DNA from: Oscillospiraceae bacterium
GTDB taxonomy: Bacteria; Bacillota; Clostridia; UBA1381; UBA9506
DNA length: 64,000 nt
Reading direction: 5' to 3'
Assembly: GCA_015068905.1 (NCBI GenBank)
Contig: SVJQ01000001.1
Coordinates: 169,104 to 233,103 of the forward strand
Below, piece after piece: positions 44,636 to 52,587 of the stretch (its first letter is position 1; each line of letters starts with the position of its first letter). Under the pieces are notes generated by a model, which saw only the letters and a list, made by a program, of their open reading frames with translations, ran no database searches and was not told the origin of the DNA. A program made the translations under genes and the position numbers.

Positions 44636-47428
44636 ATGGATAAATTTATGGAAATAGCACAGCAAAAGATTTATGCCAGCGATGCCGAGCTTGTGCGTCC
44701 TGAGCCGATTCCTTTTGAGAAAAAAGCCTGCGTTCTGCAAAAGACAAAGGCGGTGCCTGTTGTGACTAAAAGTAAGGCACAAACGAAAGAAGAAATTTTT
44801 GAAGAGGTTAAAGCATTACGCAGGCGTTATGATTGTTATCTTGAAAATCATGCGCCGGCGCTTGTGCCCCACAACGTCCGTATTGACCTTCGTAAGTTTT
44901 TGCTTGACGGCAAAGAGACCGTTACCATTCCTCATTACGGTGGTCCGGTGGGGTATGGTCTTCAGACCTATGAAACCACTTTTGTACTAGGTGATATTAC
45001 TGATAAAGAGGTATACATCTGCTTTAAAGGCGCTGACTATATTGCAACCGTGTACATAAACGGCGAGTGCGTTGGCATTCACGAAGGCTTTTTCTCTCCC
45101 TTTGAGTTTAACGCCACTAGGGTGGCAAAACAGGGCGAAAACACCTTAAAGGTTGTGCTTGAAAACGACTACATCTATCAGGGCAACGGCACCCACGGTA
45201 TGGCAGGTGAGCTTGCCGGTGAGGACCGGATTCAGGGTGATAAGCTTTATGCAGCTACCGGTCTTGGGTTTGACGATTCCTTTTCCGGCTGGCACCATTG
45301 CCCACCGGGAATGGGTATCTATAACGATGTGTTTGTAGAAGTCAGAGAAAAGGTTAACATTACCGATATGTTCGTGCGCCCTGACTTAGATAACGGGATG
45401 GCAGAACTGTGGATTGAGGTTGACAGCACAGAATATAAGGCAAAAAGCCTTGTGTTTGACTTGTCGCTTTATGGACAGAATTTTTCTGAAACCGTGTTTG
45501 AGCACAGGCAGCTGACGCCGGTGTTTGACGGTCACGAAATTCCTGCTGAGCACGGCAAAAACCTGTATAAATTGCCGATTTCTATGGAGAACTATAAGCT
45601 GTGGGATTTAGAAACGCCCTTTTTATATCAGCTTCAGGTTAGGGTGTTTTATGAGGGCAAAGAGCAGGATGTAGGCAAGGTGACCTTTGGTATGCGTTCT
45701 TTTTATCAGGATACCGAAAGTACGCCTAAGGGTATGTTTTACTTAAACGGCAGAAAAATCCGCCTGCGTGGTGCCAACACTATGGGCTTTGAACAGCAGG
45801 ACGTTTTGCGTGGGGATTTTGAACAGCTGATAACAGATATTCTGCTTGCCAAGGTCTGCAACATGAACTACTGGCGGCTGACTCAGCGGCCAGTGCAGGA
45901 TGAGGTGTATCAGTATTGTGATATGCTGGGCCTTATGACCCAAACGGATTTGCCTCTGTTCCGCGTGATGCGACGCAATAAGGTTTGTGAGGGCATCCGC
46001 CAGACAGAGGAAATGACTAAAATGGTCAGAAAGCACCCCTGTAACATTATGCTGACCTATATGAACGAACCGATTGATATTGAATTTCCGCCCTACAGGG
46101 TGCATCGTCATCTGATTCGTGCAGAGCTTGAGGACTTTTTCCGTGCCTGCGACCTTGTGGTGAAGCTGAATCACCCTGATTGTGTCATTAAACATATTGA
46201 GGGTGACTGCAAATCCCCCGACCATACAGAAGAGAACTGTCTGCCGGATGTACACGCCTATACCATGTGGTATAACGGGCATTGTATTTCCTTCGGAGAA
46301 CTGCACCGCGGTTATTGGGATAAGGTGAAACCGGGCTGGTTTTATGCCTGCGGCGAATATGGCACAGAGGGGCTTGACCACGTGGATTTGATGAAGCGGC
46401 GCTACCCCAAAGAATGGCTGCAGGAACCCTTTGACCCGAAAAACATTTGCTGCGCGCAGGCAAAGTCTTGCCATGTGAGCTTTTTTGACACCAAAACAAC
46501 CTTGGAAGAGTGGGTAGAGGCGTCTCAAAGTCATCAGGCCTTTGCCACACGTTATATGACCGAGGCATTTCGTCGTGACCCAAGAATGGTCAGCTTTGCC
46601 ATTCATCTTTTTATTGATGCGTGGCCCAGCGGCTGGATGAAAACCATTATGGATTGCGAGCGTACACCAAAGCCGGCGTTTTATGAGTATAAAAATGCCT
46701 TAGAGCCGATTATGCTCAGCCTGCGGAGCGACCGCTTTACTTACTTTGCAGGGGAACCCATCAGTATTGAAGCCCACATTTGTAACGACACCGAAGAAAC
46801 TGACGGCGGCACAAGCAAAATTGTATTTGAGCTGTATGACGGTGAGAATCTTGAGGCGGCAGAAGAGTGTCTGGCTGTGTTTGATGCATTAAACAGTAGT
46901 TATGCTGCCAGTGCTGATTTTGTGGTAGATTCTGTTTCTGACAGAGAAAGTCGCACGTTGAAGGCGATTCTGATAAAAGATGGAGAAGTGTGGACTTATA
47001 ACACCTTTACCTTTGAGGTGTTTGCAAAACGGCAGGTGAAAAAGAACGATGATGTGGTGTTGATTACTGATTTAGACATTGGCGAGCACGAGATTGCCGG
47101 TGAAACCGTTTCGGTTAAATCAGGCTTTTCTTCCTGCGATTATCGTATTTTTGTGTCTAGGGATACGGGGCATCCGGCTGTGGCGGAATTTAAGGAAAAA
47201 GACTTTTCCCTGTGGTATGATAAAAAGAAAGACAGAATCTCTCACATCACCGAGAAAAAGTTTTTGGCAGAGGGCTTTCAGCCGATTCTTTACTTTAATA
47301 AAGGAGAAGGCTCAATGGTCTGTGGCGTGAAGGAATATGAGGGCAAAAAATATGTGATTTGCCTTGCTGACCTGCGCGCCGAAAACCCGGTGGCAGAACG
47401 GTTTTTAGAAAATTTATATCAGTTATAA
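44636..47428 (+). CDS. Family GH2 glycoside hydrolase (beta-galactosidase-type)
   Basis: 930 residues with GH2 architecture: N-terminal sugar-binding jelly roll (about 90-230; YETTFVLGDITDKEVYICFKGAD, YINGECVGIHEGFFSPFEF), Ig-like domain (about 240-350), catalytic barrel (about 355-690) and C-terminal beta domains. The acid/base lies in LTYMNEPIDIEF (NEP motif) and the nucleophile in FYACGEYGTEGLD. No signal peptide, so it works on imported oligosaccharides. Specificity among galactosidase, glucuronidase and mannosidase cannot be read. The N-terminal 60 residues are an unusual extension. GGGGAGG precedes the ATG. It is followed by a terminator and then by the separately promoted ABC importer. 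Confidence 0.9.
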   Translation: MDKFMEIAQQKIYASDAELVRPEPIPFEKKACVLQKTKAVPVVTKSKAQTKEEIFEEVKALRRRYDCYLENHAPALVPHNVRIDLRKFLLDGKETVTIPHYGGPVGYGLQTYETTFVLGDITDKEVYICFKGADYIATVYINGECVGIHEGFFSPFEFNATRVAKQGENTLKVVLENDYIYQGNGTHGMAGELAGEDRIQGDKLYAATGLGFDDSFSGWHHCPPGMGIYNDVFVEVREKVNITDMFVRPDLDNGMAELWIEVDSTEYKAKSLVFDLSLYGQNFSETVFEHRQLTPVFDGHEIPAEHGKNLYKLPISMENYKLWDLETPFLYQLQVRVFYEGKEQDVGKVTFGMRSFYQDTESTPKGMFYLNGRKIRLRGANTMGFEQQDVLRGDFEQLITDILLAKVCNMNYWRLTQRPVQDEVYQYCDMLGLMTQTDLPLFRVMRRNKVCEGIRQTEEMTKMVRKHPCNIMLTYMNEPIDIEFPPYRVHRHLIRAELEDFFRACDLVVKLNHPDCVIKHIEGDCKSPDHTEENCLPDVHAYTMWYNGHCISFGELHRGYWDKVKPGWFYACGEYGTEGLDHVDLMKRRYPKEWLQEPFDPKNICCAQAKSCHVSFFDTKTTLEEWVEASQSHQAFATRYMTEAFRRDPRMVSFAIHLFIDAWPSGWMKTIMDCERTPKPAFYEYKNALEPIMLSLRSDRFTYFAGEPISIEAHICNDTEETDGGTSKIVFELYDGENLEAAEECLAVFDALNSSYAASADFVVDSVSDRESRTLKAILIKDGEVWTYNTFTFEVFAKRQVKKNDDVVLITDLDIGEHEIAGETVSVKSGFSSCDYRIFVSRDTGHPAVAEFKEKDFSLWYDKKKDRISHITEKKFLAEGFQPILYFNKGEGSMVCGVKEYEGKKYVICLADLRAENPVAERFLENLYQL

Positions 47429-47430
47429 AC

Positions 47431-47463
47431 AAGGGTCCGTAGCAGCGCTGCGGACCTTTTTGG
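47431..47463 (+). terminator. Rho-independent terminator of the GH2 gene
   Basis: GGTCCG..GCAG and CTGC..GGACC pairing followed by five T. Its presence means the double palindrome downstream at 47502 is not needed as a terminator. Confidence 0.85.
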
Positions 47464-47501
47464 TAACGCAATTTTTTCAGCTTTCTAAAACGACATTTTG
47501 A

Positions 47502-47538
47502 AAAATCCTAGGATTAGACAAAATAATCCTAGGATTTT
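47502..47538. promoter_or_regulatory. Double-palindrome operator-like site (copy 2)
   Basis: Two exact copies of AATCCTAGGATT, centres 21 bp apart, separated by AGACAAAAT. It matches the element at 15207-15244, including the AGACAA between the palindromes and a trailing TT. TATAAT begins 27 bases after its end, the same distance as in copy 1. Weak -35. Confidence 0.78.
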
Positions 47539-47564
47539 CCCTATTTTCTTTTGTGAAAATTATA

Positions 47565-47570
47565 TATAAT
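47565..47570 (+). promoter_or_regulatory. -10 box of the ABC importer operon
   Basis: TATAAT in an AT-rich stretch, 27 bases after the double palindrome; the -35 position (TATTTT) is poor. The start codon follows about 45 bases later. Confidence 0.6.
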
Positions 47571-47614
47571 ATAATAAAAATTATTATGGTAAATGACTAG
47601 AGGTGGATGTTACA

Positions 47615-48571
47615 TTGAAAGCAAATGTAGAAAAAGCAGGGGCAATCACCCCGAGACGCAGGCTGGGCAAAGAAATGTGGCAGTCAAGGTATTTATACCT
47701 GTTGTTGCTTCCCAGTGTTTTTTTGATTGGCCTGTTTTGTTATGGTCCGCTATATGGCTTGCTCCTTGCGTTTAAGGAGTATAAACCGAGGCTGGGCATT
47801 TTGGGAAGCCCATGGGTTGGCTTTGATGTTTTTGAAAGTGTAGTCACTGACCCACATTTCTGGCACGTGTTCTTTAATACGATTAAAATCAGCTTCTTGT
47901 TTATTGTTTTCACCTTCCCGGTGCCGATTTTGATTGCCTTGTTCTTTAATGAACTGCGTAGCAGCAAATTACAAAAGACACTGCAAACGGTTTATACTTT
48001 TCCTCACTTTCTGTCCTGGGTTATTCTGTCCGGTATTTTTATCAACTTTTTAGATTTTAACGGTCCGGTTAACGCAGTGATTAATTTTCTGGGACTGGAA
48101 CGGGTTACGTTTTTAGGCGAAAAATCGATGTTTATCCCGATTCTGCTTATCACGGATATATGGAAAAGTGCCGGATGGAGCAGTATCGTATATCTTGCCG
48201 CCATTGCCGGTATTGATGCTGAGCTTTATGAGGCGGCAGAACTTGACGGCGCAAGCCGCTGGCAGAAAATGTTTTACATTACCGTACCCAGCATCAGCAC
48301 AACCATCAGCATGCTTTTGGTATTGAGAATCGGCAGCCTGATCAGCGGTCATTTTGATCAGGTATTTAATATGCAGAATCCGGCTGTTTCTGAGGTTGCT
48401 GAAACCCTTGAAGTGTATATTTACAACTATACCTTCCTGCAAGGCGGAAGCTTTTCATTCACAACGGCGATTGGCTTGTTTACCTCAGTGATTAACTTTA
48501 TCTTACTCACTGTTGCCAATGTCTTTTCTAAAAAAGTGCAGGGCGTTGGCGTTCTGGAAGGGGGTAAATAA
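47615..48571 (+). CDS. ABC sugar transporter permease, LplB type
   Basis: 318 residues with about six membrane helices (for example YLYLLLLPSVFLIGLFCYGPLYGLLLAF at the N-terminus). The EAA loop ELYEAAELDGASRWQKMFYITVPSI contacts the ATPase. The N-terminal pattern and KPRLGILGSPWVGFDVF are those of the LplB/YtePQ carbohydrate permease group. TTG 47615 is chosen, since AGAGGTGG is 8 bases upstream; the ORF-track GTG 47603 lies inside that ribosome site. First gene of a three-gene import operon. No ATPase gene is present, as is common for this family, which shares an MsmX-like ATPase encoded elsewhere. Confidence 0.93.
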   Translation: MKANVEKAGAITPRRRLGKEMWQSRYLYLLLLPSVFLIGLFCYGPLYGLLLAFKEYKPRLGILGSPWVGFDVFESVVTDPHFWHVFFNTIKISFLFIVFTFPVPILIALFFNELRSSKLQKTLQTVYTFPHFLSWVILSGIFINFLDFNGPVNAVINFLGLERVTFLGEKSMFIPILLITDIWKSAGWSSIVYLAAIAGIDAELYEAAELDGASRWQKMFYITVPSISTTISMLLVLRIGSLISGHFDQVFNMQNPAVSEVAETLEVYIYNYTFLQGGSFSFTTAIGLFTSVINFILLTVANVFSKKVQGVGVLEGGK

Positions 48572-48573
48572 AG

Positions 48574-49446
48574 ATGAAAAAACGAATCACAATTGCCGAT
48601 GTCATTATCGCGGCTGTTATGATTGCCTGGGGCTTTACTATTTTCTACCCCTTCTACAATACGGTTCTCACCTCTTTTATGACAGAGGCAGAGTATATGA
48701 AGCATCCTTTCTCTTTTTATGTCAGAGACATTACCTTTGATGCTTACAAAACAATCTTTACGAACAGTAAAATTCCCAGAGGTTTTACAAACTCTCTGAT
48801 TATTGTCGGTGCTTATACGCCCCTCAGCCTGTTTCTGACTGCGACGGCGGGATATGCCATGAGCCGTAAACGGTTTCCTTTAAGAAACCTGATTAACAAC
48901 TTTTTTGTTCTGCCTATGTATTTCGGCGGCGGTATCATTCCTCTTTACATTCTGGTTAAAAATCTGGGCATGTTAAACAGCTTGTGGCCTATTATTTTAA
49001 TTGGTGCTATGAGTACATATAATATGATTTTGGTGAAGAATTATTTTTACGGCATATCGGATTCTTTGGAAGAATCTGCCCGCATTGACGGTGCTAACGA
49101 CATCAGAATCTGTTTCCAGATTTATCTGCCGTTGGCAAAGCCGATTCTTGCAACCATTTTGCTGTTTTGCGTGGTAGGTAAGTGGAACGAATGGTATTTC
49201 CCTCTGTTGTTTATCACAGACACCAAGCAGTGGCCCCTGCAGTTGGTTCTGCGTGAGACAATTAATGAAGTAGCCAACAAAATCAATGCCGGTTCCTTAT
49301 CGGATGATCAGCTTGGTATTGAAACCTTCTCTCAAAGCGTTAAAATGGCGACGGTTGTTGTCACTATGGTTCCCATTATGTGCGTATATCCCTTTATGCA
49401 ACGGTATTTTATCAAAGGTATTATGATTGGCGCCGTAAAGGGCTGA
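48574..49446 (+). CDS. ABC sugar transporter permease, LplC/YtcP type
   Basis: 290 residues, six predicted membrane helices. The N-terminal FYPFYNTVLTSFMTEAEYM and the EAA loop DSLEESARIDGANDIRICFQIYLPLAKP are typical, and the C-terminus PFMQRYFIKGIMIGAVKG is diagnostic of the LplC group. It starts 3 bases after the stop of its partner, so translation is coupled. It forms the heterodimeric channel with the preceding permease. Confidence 0.95.
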   Translation: MKKRITIADVIIAAVMIAWGFTIFYPFYNTVLTSFMTEAEYMKHPFSFYVRDITFDAYKTIFTNSKIPRGFTNSLIIVGAYTPLSLFLTATAGYAMSRKRFPLRNLINNFFVLPMYFGGGIIPLYILVKNLGMLNSLWPIILIGAMSTYNMILVKNYFYGISDSLEESARIDGANDIRICFQIYLPLAKPILATILLFCVVGKWNEWYFPLLFITDTKQWPLQLVLRETINEVANKINAGSLSDDQLGIETFSQSVKMATVVVTMVPIMCVYPFMQRYFIKGIMIGAVKG

Positions 49447-49484
49447 TATAATATAAAAAAAGAGTCAATAAGGAGGAATTTATT

Positions 49485-51074
49485 ATGAAAGCAAAAAAAG
49501 TTCTGGCGTTTTTGCTGGCTGCTGTCATGGTTATCGGTTTACTTGCCGGCTGCGGTGGCAGTCAAAAGGATGAAAAGACTGAAGATGGTAAGTTTATTTA
49601 TCGTATTTCCATGGTTAATCCCAAGGAAGACCTGACAAGTGACCCTGTGTATCAGTTTATTTCTGACAAGTTTGGGGTTGTGTTTGAGCCTGTCGGCGTT
49701 TCCTATGAAAACTGGTCAGAAAAGAACAACATTTGGCTGTCATCCGGTGATATGCCTGATATTATGAAATGGTCGTTTAACTACAAAGATTATATGAATT
49801 TTGCAGACCAGGGCATTGTAAGAGCACTGCCGGATGATCTGGAAACCAAATATCCTAACGTTGCGGCTGTTATGAAAAACAACAAGACTTGGGATAAATT
49901 AAAAGAATCTAACGATGGTAAGATTTATACCTTTATCCCCAGCTATGGTTTTGGTACCAACGTGTATGAAGAAGGCTTTGATGTAAACGTTGATATGTAT
50001 GGCTTTGTTTACAGAAAAGACTGGGCAGAACAGCTGGGTATTGAATTTTCTACCGTTATGCCTTATGAAGATTTAATGGCAGCTGCCAAAAAGTTTAAAG
50101 AGGCAGATTTAGGCGGCGTAGGTAAAGATAATGTTGTTGGCATGGCTGTACACTACACAGAAGCCCCCAATGTTTTTGTAACCGCTTATAACAGCTGCTA
50201 TAATATGTTCCGTAAGAATGCAGACGGTGAGTATGTTTACGGTATGACACAGCCGGTAACCAAGCAGGGCGTTATGGAATATGCAAAAGCTTATAAAGAA
50301 GGTATTCTGCATCCTAACTTCTTTGCCCACAAGCTGGATAATGTCAAGAGCCTGTTTGTAACCGGTAAAGCCGGTATCTACTATGAAAACTGGACTGGCA
50401 CCAACGCTTTTAAAAACTTTAAGAAGCTGTTTGAAGAATCCAATCCCGGACTTGACGCAGATAAAGTTTTAGGTATGTGTTGGTTCACATCACCTGACGG
50501 CAAGATTCATGGTCGTGAAAATACAGACTTCTGGGAATGCTCTTATTACAACCCCGATATGAGCGACGAGAAGTTTGATAAGCTGCTCAGCGTTATGGAT
50601 TATATAGCAGGTCATGACGGCGCCATGCTGAAAAACTACGGTCTTGAAGGCGTTGATTATAAGGTTGAAGGCGACACTGTTACCCGTTTGATTCCGCCCA
50701 CTAATGAAGAGGGTGGCTATAAGATGGTTGATAAGTATCCTTCTATCGGCATCTTCAATTCTTTGATCAGCAGCAGTTTCTCTGATAAAAAGTTTATTCC
50801 CAGAGATGGTCTTGATATGGAAAGTATGAAGACGTTAAACGAGCTGGGTCTTGCAAAGTTGGGCGGCGACAGAGCCCTGAGCGATGTTGATCTGGACGTA
50901 CAGTTCTATAGCTCTGACACACTTTCTAAATTCAACGCCAATGTTAAAACACATGAAATTCTGTTAGATGTTGTTATGGCTGAAAATCCGGAAGCTGAAT
51001 GGGAAAAACAGCTTGCAGCATTTAAGGACGATGCAGCAGCCCTTGAAAAAGAGCTGAATGATGCTTTAAAATAA
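49485..51074 (+). CDS. Extracellular sugar-binding lipoprotein (LplA type)
   Basis: 529 residues. A lipoprotein signal peptide ends in the lipobox LLAGC (acylated Cys23), then a solute-binding protein of family 1 type with YRISMVNPKEDLTSDPVYQF, WSEKNNIWLSSGDMPDIM and FVYRKDWAEQLGIEF. The size and layout match LplA proteins that bind complex oligosaccharides for the LplBC channel. AGGAGG precedes the ATG. Last gene of the transporter operon; followed by a hairpin that is also the left end of a MITE-like element. Confidence 0.94.
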   Translation: MKAKKVLAFLLAAVMVIGLLAGCGGSQKDEKTEDGKFIYRISMVNPKEDLTSDPVYQFISDKFGVVFEPVGVSYENWSEKNNIWLSSGDMPDIMKWSFNYKDYMNFADQGIVRALPDDLETKYPNVAAVMKNNKTWDKLKESNDGKIYTFIPSYGFGTNVYEEGFDVNVDMYGFVYRKDWAEQLGIEFSTVMPYEDLMAAAKKFKEADLGGVGKDNVVGMAVHYTEAPNVFVTAYNSCYNMFRKNADGEYVYGMTQPVTKQGVMEYAKAYKEGILHPNFFAHKLDNVKSLFVTGKAGIYYENWTGTNAFKNFKKLFEESNPGLDADKVLGMCWFTSPDGKIHGRENTDFWECSYYNPDMSDEKFDKLLSVMDYIAGHDGAMLKNYGLEGVDYKVEGDTVTRLIPPTNEEGGYKMVDKYPSIGIFNSLISSSFSDKKFIPRDGLDMESMKTLNELGLAKLGGDRALSDVDLDVQFYSSDTLSKFNANVKTHEILLDVVMAENPEAEWEKQLAAFKDDAAALEKELNDALK

Positions 51075-51091
51075 GTAAAAACTAAATACAT

Positions 51092-51375
51092 AAAAAGGAG
51101 CTGTAGCAAAATGAAATCATTTTGCTACAGCTCCTTTTGGGCTGGACGAAAAATCGTGCAGATTGGATAAACTGAATCCCGACGGCGTACGATGGTACGC
51201 CGAGAGGTGAAGTTTATTCAAAGCGCAAAGTTATTTTCTTCTAGAAAAATCGTATATAACGATTTTTCACCATAATTTTTTCTTTGTTTTTGAAGTTCTG
51301 GTTCAAGTAACCTGCATTATAACAGCATTTCGGCTGCTTTGCGCGGTCTGTGCATTTTGCTACAGCCCCTTTTTT
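51092..51375. mobile_element. MITE-like element with ~21-bp terminal inverted repeats
   Basis: The left end AAAAGGAGCTGTAGCAAAATG (21 bases, written here for comparison) has its complement at the right end (51353-51373, one mismatch), about 280 bases apart. An extra inverted copy lies just inside the left end (51118-51138). Inside are two further hairpins: GGCGTAC/GTACGCC nested in GATAAACT/AGTTTATT (51163-51220), and AAAAATCGT/ACGATTTTT (51245-51267). There is no reading frame. A GCTGTAGCAAAATG-type end recalls termini of IS1182-like elements, but I cannot confirm the family. The left hairpin also works as a terminator for 49485. Confidence 0.6.
51093..51138 (+). terminator. Long hairpin after the sugar-binding lipoprotein
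   Basis: A 21-bp perfect stem with loop AAAT, ending in CTCCTTTT. It sits 19 bases after the stop codon and is a probable terminator, besides being the end of the MITE-like element. Confidence 0.75.
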
Positions 51376-51410
51376 AGTGGAGAGATTATGCAGTTTATAT
51401 AAGTAAAGTT

Positions 51411-51454
51411 AGACCCGATATGTTCCGTATTGCCGGAAGATATCGGGTCTTTTT
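51411..51454. terminator. Hairpin terminator of the 51459 AraC gene
   Basis: AGACCCGATAT and ATATCGGGTCT with a 18-base loop, flanked by TTTT on the plus side. On the minus strand it follows the AraC stop codon closely. Confidence 0.75.
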
Positions 51455-51458
51455 CATT

Positions 51459-52232
51459 CTACGATTTTCTGTAAGTGCTTGGTGTTAAACCGGTGTCCTC
51501 TTTGAATTTTTTTGAAAAATAGTATGTGGAATTAAAACCGCATTGCGCTGCAATTTCGGAAATGGATAGCCTGTTGGCAAGCAGTAACTCTTTTGCTTTG
51601 TTAAGGCGGAGAGAATTCAGAAAGACAATGGGGGTAGTGTGGTAAATCTGTGAAAAAATTCTGCGAAAATGGACCTGACTCATATTGCACATAGGCCCAA
51701 GCTGCTCAACGGAGAAGTTTGCATCAGAAAAGTTTTCAATCATAAATTGAATGGTACTTTCGATTCTGTCTTTTCTGTTTGAAGGAATGTATTTATATTG
51801 CATCTGCCTTGCAAGCTCTGAGTAGATACGATACATCAGTGATTTGCAGTATATTCTGTCAGAGAAGTTTCCTGCTGCCCAAAGTGCATTGAGCTTTTCA
51901 AAACTGCTTTCTAACGTGGTGAAGTTTTGGGGCGTGAAAATCTCGTTACGCAAAAGCTTTTTTGTGTCTTCAAGAAAAAAATTGACGTAAATTGCGGCGA
52001 GACCGTCAGATGGAATTTCTGCGCTGTAAGCATCTGTACGAGAAAAGAAAATTACATTCCCTTTCTCGACCTTTGTTGTTTTGCCTTGTATTGTATAATA
52101 GGCAGAGCCTGAAAGTACATACAAAAAACAATCTGTCGGCCTGTTAGGGTTTGAAACGAAGGAAGAAAATGTTTCTATTTTTTTAACATCCTGAATTTTT
52201 ACAATGTTTAACTCAGTATCCAAAAGTTGCAT
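51459..52232 (-). CDS. AraC-family transcriptional regulator
   Basis: 257 residues: N-terminal cupin (about 25-110; CFLYVLSGSAYYTIQGKTTKVEKGNVIFFSR) and C-terminal HTH pair (about 155-257; LGPMCNMSQVHFRRIFSQIYHTTP, then ISEIAAQCGFNSTYYFSKKFKEDTGLTPSTYRK). AGAGGTGG precedes the ATG. It is divergent from the second surface operon beginning at 52588 and is the first candidate for its regulation. Ends in a hairpin terminator. Confidence 0.9.
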   Translation of the reverse strand: MQLLDTELNIVKIQDVKKIETFSSFVSNPNRPTDCFLYVLSGSAYYTIQGKTTKVEKGNVIFFSRTDAYSAEIPSDGLAAIYVNFFLEDTKKLLRNEIFTPQNFTTLESSFEKLNALWAAGNFSDRIYCKSLMYRIYSELARQMQYKYIPSNRKDRIESTIQFMIENFSDANFSVEQLGPMCNMSQVHFRRIFSQIYHTTPIVFLNSLRLNKAKELLLANRLSISEIAAQCGFNSTYYFSKKFKEDTGLTPSTYRKS

Positions 52233-52307
52233 AAAACCACCTCTAAGCCATTATATCACAAGGAAAATCACTTTGCAATATTTATGTTCGAAAAGTAATA
52301 TATTTTG

Positions 52308-52336
52308 TTTACACTTACTAAAAATTTTGATATAAT
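52308..52336 (+). promoter_or_regulatory. Sigma-A promoter of the second surface operon
   Basis: TTTACA (52308-52313), 17 bases, TATAAT (52331-52336). It implies a leader of about 245 bases before ATG 52588. Confidence 0.75.
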
Positions 52337-52342
52337 AGGCAT

Positions 52343-52587
52343 AGGCATTATAAACAATTTTATTTGATGGTTAAGGCAATGTTATGTGAAAACAGCATAA
52401 TATCGCCCCGAAAGGCTGAAAATATGACACTAAAAGAGTCATTTTGAAGAAAAATTAACCTTTCTGGCTTTACAAGAAAACGTTAGCAAGTGGGTTATGT
52501 GTTAATTCAAAATTTGCAAACAAAGGAAAGTTTTTCTTTTTTTATATTCAATTTCGGTCAAGTCGAAAAAAAGGAGGGCATTACACA
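52343..52587 (+). ncRNA. Long structured 5' leader of unknown class
   Basis: The leader can form GGC-AA-TGTTATG with CATAATA-TC-GCC (52376-52406 region), a small CCGAAAGG turn, and AAAAT-ATGAC with GTCATTTT (around 52420-52445). A long tail follows to AAGGAGGG. I match it to no riboswitch class I know. There is no T-run terminator, so any control would be at translation or RNA stability. No gene lies in 52233-52587. Confidence 0.45.

Noticed and set aside
45743-46606. 287-residue minus-strand ORF inside the GH2 gene
   Set aside because: It lies wholly antisense to a well-supported GH2 enzyme with catalytic motifs and has no ribosome site or recognisable domain; a shadow frame.
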